33,264 nt of DNA from NCBI GenBank assembly GCA_003023275.1, contig PXTX01000039.1:1-33264 (forward strand), given 5' to 3'. The notes under the pieces are model-generated. The model had not been told where the DNA came from. It saw only the letters and a program-made list of their open reading frames with translations, and did no database searches. Position 1 is the stretch's first letter. Every line of letters begins with the position of its first letter. Positions 17,191-26,393 of this stretch are shown piece after piece. Position numbers and translations under genes: made by a program. This DNA is from Bacteroidetes bacterium SW_4_67_19 (lineage in GTDB: Bacteria; Bacteroidota; Rhodothermia; Rhodothermales; Salinibacteraceae).

Positions 17191-18381
17191 TCAAAACCGC
17201 TGCGCCAGCCGCTCGCCGATGTGCTCGCCGACCGAGAGCGCGGCGGTGGCCGCCGGGGAGGCGGCGTTGAGCACGTTCACCACGCGCTCCGTCTCGGTGA
17301 TGAGAAAGTCGTCGACCAGTTCGCCGCTTCGGGTGAGCGCTTGCGCTCGCACGCCTGAGGCGGCCGGCCGCAGATCGCTGCGCTCGATCTCGGGGATGAG
17401 GTGGCGCAGCGCGCGCAGGTAGTAGCGCGTGGAGAGCGACTGGACGATCTCGAGGAGGCCCTTCTTCCAGTGGCGCGCGGCCAGGCGCCAGAAGCCGGGA
17501 AACGACAGGATCTCGGCCAGTTCGCGCCCGTGCACGTCGCCGAAGCGGTAGCCCTCGCGCGCAAAGGCCAGCACCGCGCTGGGGCCGCACTCCACGCCGC
17601 CCGCGACCGTCTTGGTGAAGTGCACGCCGAGGAACGGAAACGCCGGATCGGGCACCGGGTAGATCAGGCCGTTGCAGAGGCGGCGCGCCTCGGGCGTCAG
17701 CTCGTAGTATTCGCCGCGAAAGGGGACGACCTGCACGCTCGGGGCGGCGCCGCTCATCTCGGCGAGGCGGTCGGCGTAGAGGCCGCCGCAGTTGACGACG
17801 TGCTCGGCCTCGACCGGGCCGCGTTCGGTCTGGAGGACGACGCCGCTGGAGGAGCGCACGTCCATCCCGGTGACGCCGGCGGAGGTGCGCACGTCGTGGC
17901 CGCGTTCGCGCACGGCGTCGGCCAGCGCCTCGGCCATGCCGGTGTAGTCGACGATGCCGGCGTTCGGCACGCGCAGCGCCTCGACGCCGCGCACGTGCGG
18001 CTCGATCTCGGCGAGACGCTCCGGCCCGATGCGTTCGCAGTCGATCTCGTTGGCGCGGCCCTTGCGCTCGATTTCGCGCAGGCCGGGGCGTTCGTGCTCG
18101 TTGGCGGCGACGATCACTTTGCCGCACATCTCGTAATCGACGTCGCGATCGGCGCAGAAGCGCTGGAGGCGGCGCTTGCCTTCGCGGCAGTTCTTGGCCT
18201 TGAGCGAGCCGGGCGTGTAGTAGATGCCGGAGTGGATGACGCCGCTGTTGTGCCCGGTCTGGTGTGCGGCCACGCGGTCTTCCTTTTCCAGAACGACGAC
18301 GGACTGCTCGGGGTGGTTTTTCGACAGGTGGTAAGCGGTCGCCAGCCCGACGATGCCGCCGCCGATGATGGCTGTGTCCAT
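17191..18381 (-). CDS. lhgO: L-2-hydroxyglutarate oxidase
   Basis: MDTAIIGGGIVGLATAYHLSKNHPEQSVVVLEKEDRVAAHQTGHNSGVIHSGIYYTPGSLKAKNCREG: FAD-binding GxGxxG and LhgO-typical HQTGHNSGVIHSGIYY. Confidence 0.93.
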   Translation of the reverse strand: MDTAIIGGGIVGLATAYHLSKNHPEQSVVVLEKEDRVAAHQTGHNSGVIHSGIYYTPGSLKAKNCREGKRRLQRFCADRDVDYEMCGKVIVAANEHERPGLREIERKGRANEIDCERIGPERLAEIEPHVRGVEALRVPNAGIVDYTGMAEALADAVRERGHDVRTSAGVTGMDVRSSSGVVLQTERGPVEAEHVVNCGGLYADRLAEMSGAAPSVQVVPFRGEYYELTPEARRLCNGLIYPVPDPAFPFLGVHFTKTVAGGVECGPSAVLAFAREGYRFGDVHGRELAEILSFPGFWRLAARHWKKGLLEIVQSLSTRYYLRALRHLIPEIERSDLRPAASGVRAQALTRSGELVDDFLITETERVVNVLNAASPAATAALSVGEHIGERLAQRF

Positions 18382-18506
18382 TTGTTGGTGTTGTGGTGCT
18401 TCGGTGCTGGGGTGTTGTGGTGCGTGGAGGGATGGAGAAAACGTATCGTCAGGGTGAAAGCGGCCGTTGTTACGACGTAGGCGCGACACGTCGCGCCCTC
18501 GTTGCG

Positions 18507-19567
18507 TCACTGCGCTGCGCCGACCGCCGGGCGCGACGGCAGCGCCGGGGCGTCCAGCGCGGGGACCGTCGGCGGGAGCGGCGGGAGGGGGCGCACGGCC
18601 CGGCGGCTAAACAGGCGCCCGCCCGGCAAGATCGTGAATGGGCCGCCGGGGAAGTCCGCCCGCGAGAGGCGGCGCACGAGGCGGACGGCCTCGCCCCGGC
18701 GGTCGGGGACGGGCACGCCTTCGCCGAGCTGGCGCGTGGGCAGGAGGCGCCCACCGAGGAAACGGCCCGCCGGTCCCAGCTCCGCCTCCAGCACCATCCC
18801 CAGCCCCAGCGGACCGCTCAGGTTGAAGCGTCCATAGGTGGCGAAGTTGCCCAGCGAGTAGGCCACCAGGCGGCCGCGGTAGATCTCCATCCCGCGCGGC
18901 ACGTGCGGCCCGTGGCCCAGCACGAGATCCGCCCCGGCGTCGACGACGCGGCGGGCGTCACGTCGACGGTGCGCGCGAGCGAGTCCACGAGGGCCGCCGC
19001 CGCGTCGTGGTCGTTGAGGTAGTTGCCGCTGCGGGCGGTGTGGAAGGCGACCAGCCCGACGCGCCGCCCCCCGGCTTCGAGCGTGGCCGTCGTGCCCGGC
19101 GGCCCCGACCAGGCGATGCCGTGCTCTTCGAGCGTGCGGATGGTCTGGCGCTGGCCCTCCCGGCCGAAGTCGACGGCGTGGTTGTTGGCGAGCGAGACCA
19201 CGTCGACGCCGGCGCCCGAGAGGAAGCGCGCGTAGCGCGGCGGCGTGCGAAAGGCGTAGCAGTTTTCGCCGGGGTCGCATTTGCCTGTGGACGTGGTGCG
19301 GTCGGCGATGGGGCCTTCGAGGTTGACGAACGTCAGGTCGGCGTTCTGCAAAAGCGGCGCGACGGCGGAAAGGATGTTCGCGGCGCTGTCCGGCGGCAGG
19401 TGCTTCTGGGAGGGAAAGTCGGTGCCCAGCATCACGTCGCCGGCGGCGCGGATGCGCAGCGCGGCCGGTTCGCCAGCGCCTTGCTGCTGGGCGTGGGCTA
19501 GGGCGACAGCCATCGCCAGCACCAGCAGGAACGTGGGCGCGACGACGGAGGCGAAGCGACGCAGCAT
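18507..19567 (-). pseudogene. CapA family (poly-gamma-glutamate synthesis/metallophosphatase-like) protein, interrupted by a frameshift near 18957-18962
   Basis: Frame A (start 19567): IRAAGDVMLGTDFPSQ...TFVNLEGPIADR...VSLANNHAVDFGREG...LVDSLARTVD; homology continues in another frame: DARRVVDAGADLVLGHGPHVPRGMEIYRGRLVAYSLGNFATYG. Confidence 0.85.
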
Positions 19568-19742
19568 GGCAAGCGTGCGAACGAAATGAAGGGGAGAAGG
19601 GTAAATAGCGAATGGGAGATCGTTTTTTGGCGTCATCGCCCTGCAGATCGAGCGCCCGCTGTCTGCAGTCCGCCGTCCATCTTCTCAATTTCGGCGACAC
19701 GCCCTCCCTTCTGCAAGCCGGTGCTTTTTCTCCGTTCGTTTC

Positions 19743-20822
19743 ATGCGCCGTTTTTCGCACACCGTGTGGCTCGCCGCCGGGGGGCTCCTGCTGGCGGTCG
19801 GGTGTGCCGGCGACGCGCCCCCTGCTGAAAAAGCCTCGCATACGCAGGCCGCGTCGCCGCCCGAGGCGGAGCAGCGCATCCGGGCCGTCACGCTCGATGC
19901 GGTCGACCGGCCCGCCGACTCGACGTTGCGCGCCCTCGCCGCCCTCGGCGCCACGCACCTGACGCTCGTCTCCTTCGGCTTTCAGCCCGCCGCCGGCGTG
20001 CCGCGCATCCGAATGCACACCGGCAGCGACGATGACGACGGCTGGTACAGCGAAACCGACGCCGGCATTCGCGCGCTGGCGCGCCGCGCCGATTCGCTGG
20101 GGATGGGCCTCGTCCTCAAGCCGCACGTGTGGGTGGGCCGCGAGGGACAGTCGCGCCAGAAAATCGCCTTCGACGACGAAGCGAACTGGCAACGCTGGCA
20201 AAAGCAGTACCGCCGCTTCCTGTTGCACTACGCGCGCCTGGCCGAGGAGGTCGGCGCGGACCTGCTGGTCGTCGGCACCGAACTGGCGGGCGCCAGCAGG
20301 GCGCGCTCCGGCTTCTGGCGAGGACTGATCGCAGAGGTGCGCGCCGTGTATTCCGGCAAGCTCACCTACGCGGCCAACTGGCACGACGAGTATGCCACTG
20401 TGCCCTTCTGGGACGCGCTCGACTACGTCGGCGTGCAGGGCTACTTCCCGCTCTCGGAAGCGGACCGCCCCTCGGCGAAAACCCTGCGCGCCGGCTGGGG
20501 GCCGCACGTCCAGTCGCTGCGCCGCGTGAGCGCCGAGGCGGGCAGGCCGCTTTTTTTCACCGAACTGGGCTACCGGAGCGCCCGCGACGCCGCGCGGCAG
20601 CCGTGGCACTGGCCCGCCGAGGGCGACCCGCCCGCGCCCCAACTCCAGGCGCGGCTCTTCGAGACGTTTTTCCAGACCGTGTGGCCGAAGCCCTGGGTCG
20701 CCGGCGTGGCGGTGTGGAAGTGGCCCGCCGCCCCCGAGCACCGCCGCCAGGCGGGCTTCATGCCGCGCGGCCCGGCGGTCGAGGCGATCCGGCGTGGATT
20801 TGAGGAAGACGTTTCGACGTGA
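19743..20822 (+). CDS. Glycoside hydrolase family 113-like lipoprotein
   Basis: Lipobox LLLAVGCAGD; IRAVTLDAVDRP..., GMGLVLKPHVWV, VGADLLVVGTELAG, LTYAANWHDEYATVPFWDALDYVGVQGYFPLS, PLFFTELGYRS. Confidence 0.82.
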   Translation: MRRFSHTVWLAAGGLLLAVGCAGDAPPAEKASHTQAASPPEAEQRIRAVTLDAVDRPADSTLRALAALGATHLTLVSFGFQPAAGVPRIRMHTGSDDDDGWYSETDAGIRALARRADSLGMGLVLKPHVWVGREGQSRQKIAFDDEANWQRWQKQYRRFLLHYARLAEEVGADLLVVGTELAGASRARSGFWRGLIAEVRAVYSGKLTYAANWHDEYATVPFWDALDYVGVQGYFPLSEADRPSAKTLRAGWGPHVQSLRRVSAEAGRPLFFTELGYRSARDAARQPWHWPAEGDPPAPQLQARLFETFFQTVWPKPWVAGVAVWKWPAAPEHRRQAGFMPRGPAVEAIRRGFEEDVST

Positions 20823-20834
20823 CGCGCGCGAGCC

Positions 20835-21246
20835 TCACCCCCCGCCGAACGGCGCAATCGCCAGCAACACCGTCACGATGGTGCCGAACAGCGCAATCGT
20901 GCCGACCGTCCATCGCGTCTGCACGCGCATCTGCTCATGCAGGCGGTCGAAGCGCTCGTTCATCTTATCGAGGCGCTGGTCTCATTTTGTCGAGGCGCTG
21001 GTCGAACTGTGCGCTCTGCTGGTCGAGGCGCTGGTTGATCTGGTCGAAGCGCGTCTCGAAACGGTCGAGCCGGTCGTCGATGCCGGCGACCTCGTTTTCG
21101 AGCACGTCGAGGCGCGAGAGGACCTCGCGGAAGTCGTCGCGGTGGACGGCGCGCTCCCGGATGCGGTCGTCGAGCCAGCCGGCGAAGTCGTCGGCGGCCT
21201 GCTCGCCCCAGGACTCGCGCACGCTGCGGGGAAGCGTCGAGGGCAT
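20835..21246 (-). pseudogene. Small coiled-coil protein with C-terminal TM anchor, interrupted by a 1-nt insertion near 20982
   Basis: MPSTLPRSVRESWGEQAADDFAGWLDDRIRERAVHRDDFREVLSRLDVLENEVAGIDDRLDRFETRFDQINQRLDQQSAQFDQRLDKM; in the shifted frame DQRLDKMNERFDRLHEQMRVQTRWTVGTIALFGTIVTVLLAIAPFGGG*. Confidence 0.7.
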
Positions 21247-21438
21247 GGTGGTGAGCGACGCAATGGGCAAAACAAAGACACGATGCTCTACCCTGCGCCG
21301 CGCGGATCGGTTCCGTCGGGGGGAGCGGCATTCGGCCGAATTGAAAGCGGACGCTGAAAACGCATTCGGGCGTCGGCGCTTTCGGAATGGCACTGCCAGT
21401 AGATCATTTATCGAAGCGGTGCGGTCTGGCTTCATCAC

Positions 21439-21487
21439 GCGCCCCGACCGGAGGGAGGGGCCGACAGGTCATCCCCTCGCGGGGGAA
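21439..21487 (+). repeat. Palindromic element core, inverted relative to 1049-1097
   Basis: Exact 49/49 reverse-complement match to 1049-1097. Confidence 0.95.
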
Positions 21488-21619
21488 TGCCGATATGCAA
21501 CTGCGCGCGCGTTCCTTTCGAGCCCGCCGCACGCGCCGCTGACGCCTGTTTTGACGCCCGCGGCGTGTTGTATCTGTTATTGTTCCATCCGAGGGCCTCC
21601 ATGTGTCAGGTCCTTTCGC

Positions 21620-24600
21620 GTGTTGCGTGATGCGTGTTGCACCCCAAGAGTACTTCCCCCGCGAGCCGAGCCGACGACCCTCGATTTCGCTCCCGGCATC
21701 ACCGCCATCGTTGGCCCCAACGGCTGCGGCAAATCCAACATCGTCGACGCCGTGCGCTGGGCCATCGGCGAGCAGCGGCCCACCGCGCTGCGCTCCGAGA
21801 CGATGGACGACGTCATCTTCAACGGCACCTCCGAGCGCAAACCGCTCGGCATGGCCGAGGTCGAACTGACGGTGGAGAACAACCGCGGCGTCCTGCCCAC
21901 CGAGTACAGCGAGGTCGCGCTGGGGCGTCGCCTCTTCCAGGACGGCACCAGCGAATACCTGCTCAACCAGACGGAATGCCGCCTGAAGGACATCCGCGAC
22001 CTCTTCATGGACACCGGCATGGGGGCGGACGCCTACTCCGTCATCGAGCGGGGCATGATCGACGACATCCTTTCGGACAACACCGAGGAGCGGCGTCGCC
22101 TCTTCGAGGAAGCCGCCGGCATCACCCGCTACAAGCGCCGTCGCCGCCAGGCGCTCCGCAAGCTCGACAACACGCAGCAGGACCTCGACCGCGTGCGCGA
22201 CCTCACCGGCGAGGTCAAAAAGAAAGTGCGCCGTCTGAAGCGCCAGGCCGAGCGCGCCGAACAGCACCGCGAGCTTTCGACCGAGCTGCACCGCAAGGAG
22301 CGCGCCCTGGCGGAGGCGGAGTACGTGCGCCTCGCCGAGCGCCGCGACGTGCTGGCCTCCGAGGTGGAGGCGCTCGAGGAGCGGGCCGAGGCGCTGGGGG
22401 CGGAGCAGTCCGAGGCCGAAGAGCGCCTCGAAACCTTGCGCGAGACGCTGGCCGAGCGTGAAAGCGGGCTGGGCGACGAACGCGAAGCGCTCGACGCCGC
22501 GCGCGACCGCGTGCGCCGCCTCGAAGGGGAGCAGCGTCTGGCAAGCGAACGCCTCGAACAGGCCCGCCGCGACCGCAAGCGCCTGCGCCGCGAGGCCGAG
22601 CGCGACGCCGACCGCCGCGACGATCTCCAGCAAAAACAGGAGCGTCTGGAAAACGAACTCGAAGCCGCCGTCCCCGAGCGCGACGAGGCCGAAGCGGACC
22701 TCGAAGCGGCCAAGGAGAAGCGCCAGTCGGCCCGCGCCGCCGCCGAGGACAAGCGCGAGGCGGTGCGCGAGCTTCGCCAAGAAGAGGAGGAGCTGAGCGA
22801 GCGCCGCGCCGAGGAGCGCAGCCGCCGCGACCGCCGCACCAGCCGCCTCGAAACGCTCGAAGACGAACAGCGCCGCGCCTACGAACGCCTCGACCGGCTC
22901 GACGAGCGCGCTGACCAACTCGACGAGCGCGTCGCCGAGGCCGAGTCTTCTCAGGAAAAAGCCGCCGCCGAGGTCGAAGACGCCCGGAAGGCCCTCCGCT
23001 CCGCCGAGGCGGACCACACCGAGCGCGAAGCGGCCCTTGACGACGCCACCGAGGCGCTCGAAGACCTGCGCCGCCGCCGCGAGGCCGCCCGCGCCGAGGT
23101 GGATCTGCTCGAAAGCCTCGTTTCCAGCTACGACGAGCACTCCGGCGCCGTGCAGTTTCTGGCCGAAGAAGGCCTCACGGGCGAGCAAGCGGCGGAGGAC
23201 TTCCGCACCGTCGCCGACGTGCTGGCCGCCGGCGAGGAGCACCGCGCCGCCCTGGCCGCTGCCTTGGGCGAATGGGCCGCCTGCCCGGTCGCAGCCACGC
23301 GCGCCGAGGCCCGCCGTGCCGTCGCCCGCCTGCGCGAGCACGGCAAGGGGCAGGCCACCGTCGTCGTCCTCGACCGCCTCCAGAACGGCACGCCCTCAAA
23401 CGGCCCCGCCGCCGGTGCGCCTTCCGGCGCGCAGCCGCTCCGCCCCGTCGTGCGCCCGCTCGCCGAGACGTATGCCCCGCTCGCCGACGCGCTGCTCGCG
23501 GGCGTCTTTCTGGCCGACTCGCTCGACGAGGCCGAGCGTCTGTCCGACGAGCACGGGCCGCCGGCGCGCTTCGTGACGCCCGGCGGCGAATGGGCGGGCG
23601 GCCCCGGCCTCCTCCACGGCGGCAGCGAGAGCGAAGGCGGCTCCGCCGCCGCCTCGCGCCTGGGGCATCGTGAGCAGCTCGAGGAGCGCCGCCGCGAGCT
23701 GGACGAGTTGACCGGCCAGATCGAGGCGCAGGAGGCGCGCGTCCGCGAGGCACAGGAGGCGCTCGACGAGGTCCCGCTCCAGCGCCGACGGGAGGCGCTG
23801 CGCCAGGCCGAAGGGCGCCAGGCCGAAGCCGCCGAAGAGGCGCGTCGCCTCGCCCACGAGCGCGAGACGCTCGACACGCAGCAGTCCGAAACCGCCGACC
23901 GCCTCGACGCCCTCGAAGACGAACTCGACGAAGGCCGCACCGCGCTGGAACGCCTCCGGGCCGACGCCGAGACGACCGAGGAGCGCCGCCAGGCCTTGAG
24001 CGAAGAGCGCGAGGCCGCCGAGGAAGCGCTCGAAGAGGCCGAGGCCGACGCCCGCGCGGCGCAGGAGCGCTTCGGCGAGGCGCGCGTCGCGGCCGTCGAG
24101 GCGCGCAGCCGCTGCGAGTCGCTTCAGCAGAGCCGCCGGCAGGCCGCCGAGCGCCTCGAGGAGATCGAAGAGCGCCAGGAGGAACGCACCGAAGAACAGG
24201 CCGATCTGGAAGATACCATAGAAGAGGCCGAAGCGCAGCAGGCCACCCTCCAGGACGACATCGAAGACGCCCGCGCCGACCGCGTCCGCCGCTCCGATGC
24301 GCTCGAAGACGCGCGCGAGACGTTCGAGGAGGTCAAAAGCGCTGCCTCCGAGGCCGAAAACGAGTTGCGCGAGTTGCGCCAGAAGCGTGAAGACGTGATG
24401 CGCCGCGAGAGCGAGCAGAGCGTGCGCCTCGCCGAGGTGAAAACGCGCCTGGGCGACCTCGTCGAGAGCACCGCCGAGGACTTCGACGGCCTGCACCTGC
24501 CCGACGTCGCGGACGAACCCGCCGACGACTTCGACGAAGACGCCACGCGCGAGGAAGTCAAAACATTGCGCAAGAAGCTGCGCAAGCTGGGCGACGTGAA

Positions 24601-25210
24601 TCCACTGGCGCTCAAGGAGTACGACGAGGAAAAAGAGCGCCTCGACTTCCTTCAGGAGCAGCAGACTGACCTCGAAGAGGCCGAAGACACGCTTCTCGAC
24701 ACCGTCACCGAAATCAACGACGAGGCCGCCGCGCGCTTCGAGGACACCTTCTCGGAGATCCAGCGCAGCTTCGCGGACCTCTTCGAGCGCCTCTTCGGGC
24801 GCGGGGCTGCCGCGCGGTTGCAGCTGGACGAAGACGCCGACCCGCTGGAGAGCGACATCGAGATCATCGCGCGGCCCAAAGGCAAGCGCCCGTCGATCCT
24901 GTCGCAGCTTTCGGGCGGGGAAAAGGCGCTCACGGCCATCGCGCTCTTGTTTGCGATCTACCTTGTCAAGCCCAGCCCGTTCTGCATCCTCGACGAGATC
25001 GACGCCCCCCTCGACGACGCCAACACGGGTCGTTTCATGCGCCTCCTGCGCGACTTCACCGACGAGACGCAGTTCATTCTCGTTACCCACAACAAGCGCA
25101 CGATGCGCCAGGCCGACCGCCTCTACGGCGTGACGATGCAGGAGCAGGGCGTCTCGACGCTGGTGGGCGTGGAACTGGACGAAGCGACGCAACTCGCCGA
25201 GGCGGCGTGA
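21620..25210 (+). CDS. smc: Chromosome segregation protein SMC, 5' end altered by repeat element (native sequence recognisable from ~21665)
   Basis: AEPTTLDFAPGITAIVGPNGCGKSNIVDAVRWAIGEQRPTALRSETMDDVIFNGT; long coiled coil with hinge; C-terminal LSGGEKALTAIALLFAIYLVKPSPFCILDEIDAPLDDANTGRF. GTG at 21620 is only one possible start; the normal M-Y-x-x-x-L-x-x-x-GFKSF start is absent. Confidence 0.93.
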   Translation: MLRDACCTPRVLPPRAEPTTLDFAPGITAIVGPNGCGKSNIVDAVRWAIGEQRPTALRSETMDDVIFNGTSERKPLGMAEVELTVENNRGVLPTEYSEVALGRRLFQDGTSEYLLNQTECRLKDIRDLFMDTGMGADAYSVIERGMIDDILSDNTEERRRLFEEAAGITRYKRRRRQALRKLDNTQQDLDRVRDLTGEVKKKVRRLKRQAERAEQHRELSTELHRKERALAEAEYVRLAERRDVLASEVEALEERAEALGAEQSEAEERLETLRETLAERESGLGDEREALDAARDRVRRLEGEQRLASERLEQARRDRKRLRREAERDADRRDDLQQKQERLENELEAAVPERDEAEADLEAAKEKRQSARAAAEDKREAVRELRQEEEELSERRAEERSRRDRRTSRLETLEDEQRRAYERLDRLDERADQLDERVAEAESSQEKAAAEVEDARKALRSAEADHTEREAALDDATEALEDLRRRREAARAEVDLLESLVSSYDEHSGAVQFLAEEGLTGEQAAEDFRTVADVLAAGEEHRAALAAALGEWAACPVAATRAEARRAVARLREHGKGQATVVVLDRLQNGTPSNGPAAGAPSGAQPLRPVVRPLAETYAPLADALLAGVFLADSLDEAERLSDEHGPPARFVTPGGEWAGGPGLLHGGSESEGGSAAASRLGHREQLEERRRELDELTGQIEAQEARVREAQEALDEVPLQRRREALRQAEGRQAEAAEEARRLAHERETLDTQQSETADRLDALEDELDEGRTALERLRADAETTEERRQALSEEREAAEEALEEAEADARAAQERFGEARVAAVEARSRCESLQQSRRQAAERLEEIEERQEERTEEQADLEDTIEEAEAQQATLQDDIEDARADRVRRSDALEDARETFEEVKSAASEAENELRELRQKREDVMRRESEQSVRLAEVKTRLGDLVESTAEDFDGLHLPDVADEPADDFDEDATREEVKTLRKKLRKLGDVNPLALKEYDEEKERLDFLQEQQTDLEEAEDTLLDTVTEINDEAAARFEDTFSEIQRSFADLFERLFGRGAAARLQLDEDADPLESDIEIIARPKGKRPSILSQLSGGEKALTAIALLFAIYLVKPSPFCILDEIDAPLDDANTGRFMRLLRDFTDETQFILVTHNKRTMRQADRLYGVTMQEQGVSTLVGVELDEATQLAEAA
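21636..21665 (-). repeat. Palindromic element end module
   Basis: GTTGCACCCCAAGAGTACTTCCCCCGCGAG matches 1031-1060 at 29/30 bases. Confidence 0.92.
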
Positions 25211-25295
25211 GGGCGTCTGGCGCCTGGCGGAGGGCGGGGGGCCTTTCTCGGAAGGCGTGCGCAACTGCTCACGCCGGCACGCGCTTCGAGCAAGC

Positions 25296-25604
25296 CTACG
25301 CGGTCACGCGACGTTCACTGTGGTCTCCGCTGCACGGCTCCGGCTGCCAGACGCCCGCCGCCATCAGGCGCGCAAAGACGCGCTTCGGGCGCGCTTTGTA
25401 GCGAACCTCGCGCCCGTAGGCCACCGGCCGGCCCTCCTCGGTGAGCCACTCGAAGTACACGTGCGTCGAGTCCTCGAACAAGACGCCCAGCGTGCAGCCT
25501 TTGCCGCGCAGCAGGTACTTGTACGTCGCCTCGTCGGGGCGCGGGCGCTCCGGCAGTGCGAGCGAGCAGGGGGCGGCTTTCTGGAAGGCGCGAAAGGAGG
25601 ACAT
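25296..25604 (-). CDS. Small conserved-looking hypothetical protein
   Basis: MSSFRAFQKAAPCSLALPERPRPDEATYKYLLRGKGCTLGVLFEDSTHVYFEWLTEEGRPVAYGREVRYKARPKRVFARLMAAG; coherent composition, preceded by an AT-rich spacer. Confidence 0.55.
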   Translation of the reverse strand: MSSFRAFQKAAPCSLALPERPRPDEATYKYLLRGKGCTLGVLFEDSTHVYFEWLTEEGRPVAYGREVRYKARPKRVFARLMAAGVWQPEPCSGDHSERRVTA

Positions 25605-25889
25605 CGAAATAGCGGGCGGCCGGGCGCAAAAGACTTGTTTACAAGCAATCTAAATAAAATGAACGCTCCCGAGATACACAAATGGAAGGTCTGTGAAAAG
25701 AACCTGCCCGAAAGGCGACCTTCAGCATGAACATCCCCGCCTATTTGGATTGATTAAACGCAAGCGGCGCACGTATTTAGACTGCTTCCAAACTTGGTCG
25801 CTCCGGGATCTCTCGTTTTCGAGGGCGCATTCAAGCAGGTGAATTTACTTTACACCGCCTCGCCCTTTTCCCCATTCCCCTTCTTTGCC

Positions 25890-26102
25890 ATGAGCCGCGA
25901 CATCCAGCCGATGTGCCTCTCCTGCCAGCACCTCGACCGTTCGGGCCGCGAGGATGCGGTCTGCGACGCCTTCCCCGAAGGCATCCCGCGGGAGATCTGG
26001 ACCAACCAGCACGATCACCACCAGCCCTATCCCGGCGACAACGGCACGCGCTTCGAGATCGCTCCCGTGCCCGAAGAAGAGCGCCAGACCGTTGCCTCGT
26101 AA
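25890..26102 (+). CDS. Small hypothetical protein with CLSC...C motif
   Basis: [70 protein letters not shown]; followed by a terminator. Confidence 0.7.
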   Translation: MSRDIQPMCLSCQHLDRSGREDAVCDAFPEGIPREIWTNQHDHHQPYPGDNGTRFEIAPVPEEERQTVAS

Positions 26103-26151
26103 GGCGTAACTTCGTGAGGCTGCCTCCGGCAGTCGCTTTTGCTTTTTCCTG

Positions 26152-26187
26152 CGCCCCGGCCGCTTCGGCGGTTGGGGCGTTTTTTTT
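26152..26187 (+). terminator. Strong Rho-independent terminator
   Basis: CGCCCCGGCCGC-TTCG-GCGGTTGGGGCG-TTTTTTTT. Confidence 0.92.
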
Positions 26188-26393
26188 GAAATGGCGCTTT
26201 TTTGGAGAAATCGCTTCTCGGGGAACGGCGTGCAGCTTGCAGGCACCCCCGCCGGCGCGGGCGGGGACCCGTTCGATCGGTTCCTCGATTACCTTCGTGC
26301 AGGGGGGACCGCGCTTTCGACGCAGAGAGTACTCGGTGGTGACAACTGCTCGATGCCGTCTGCGATTTCTCTGTTTGAGTGCCTTTTCTAAAA

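Noticed and set aside
18381-18425. GGTGTTGTGGTGC direct repeats upstream of lhgO as a heptad array
   Set aside because: Repeats are 24 nt apart and do not hold a 7-nt phase; probably simple G/T-rich low complexity.
22300-24500. Repetitive GAGGCGCTCGA/CGCCTCGAA-like words in smc as a DNA repeat
   Set aside because: Explained by codon usage over E/R/A/L-rich coiled-coil heptads.
21404-25264. Long minus-strand ORFs opposite smc
   Set aside because: Antisense shadows of the coiled-coil coding sequence.
26326-26333. AGAGTACT at 26326 as another element copy
   Set aside because: Only the 8-mer matches; flanks share nothing with the AAGAGTACTTCC modules.
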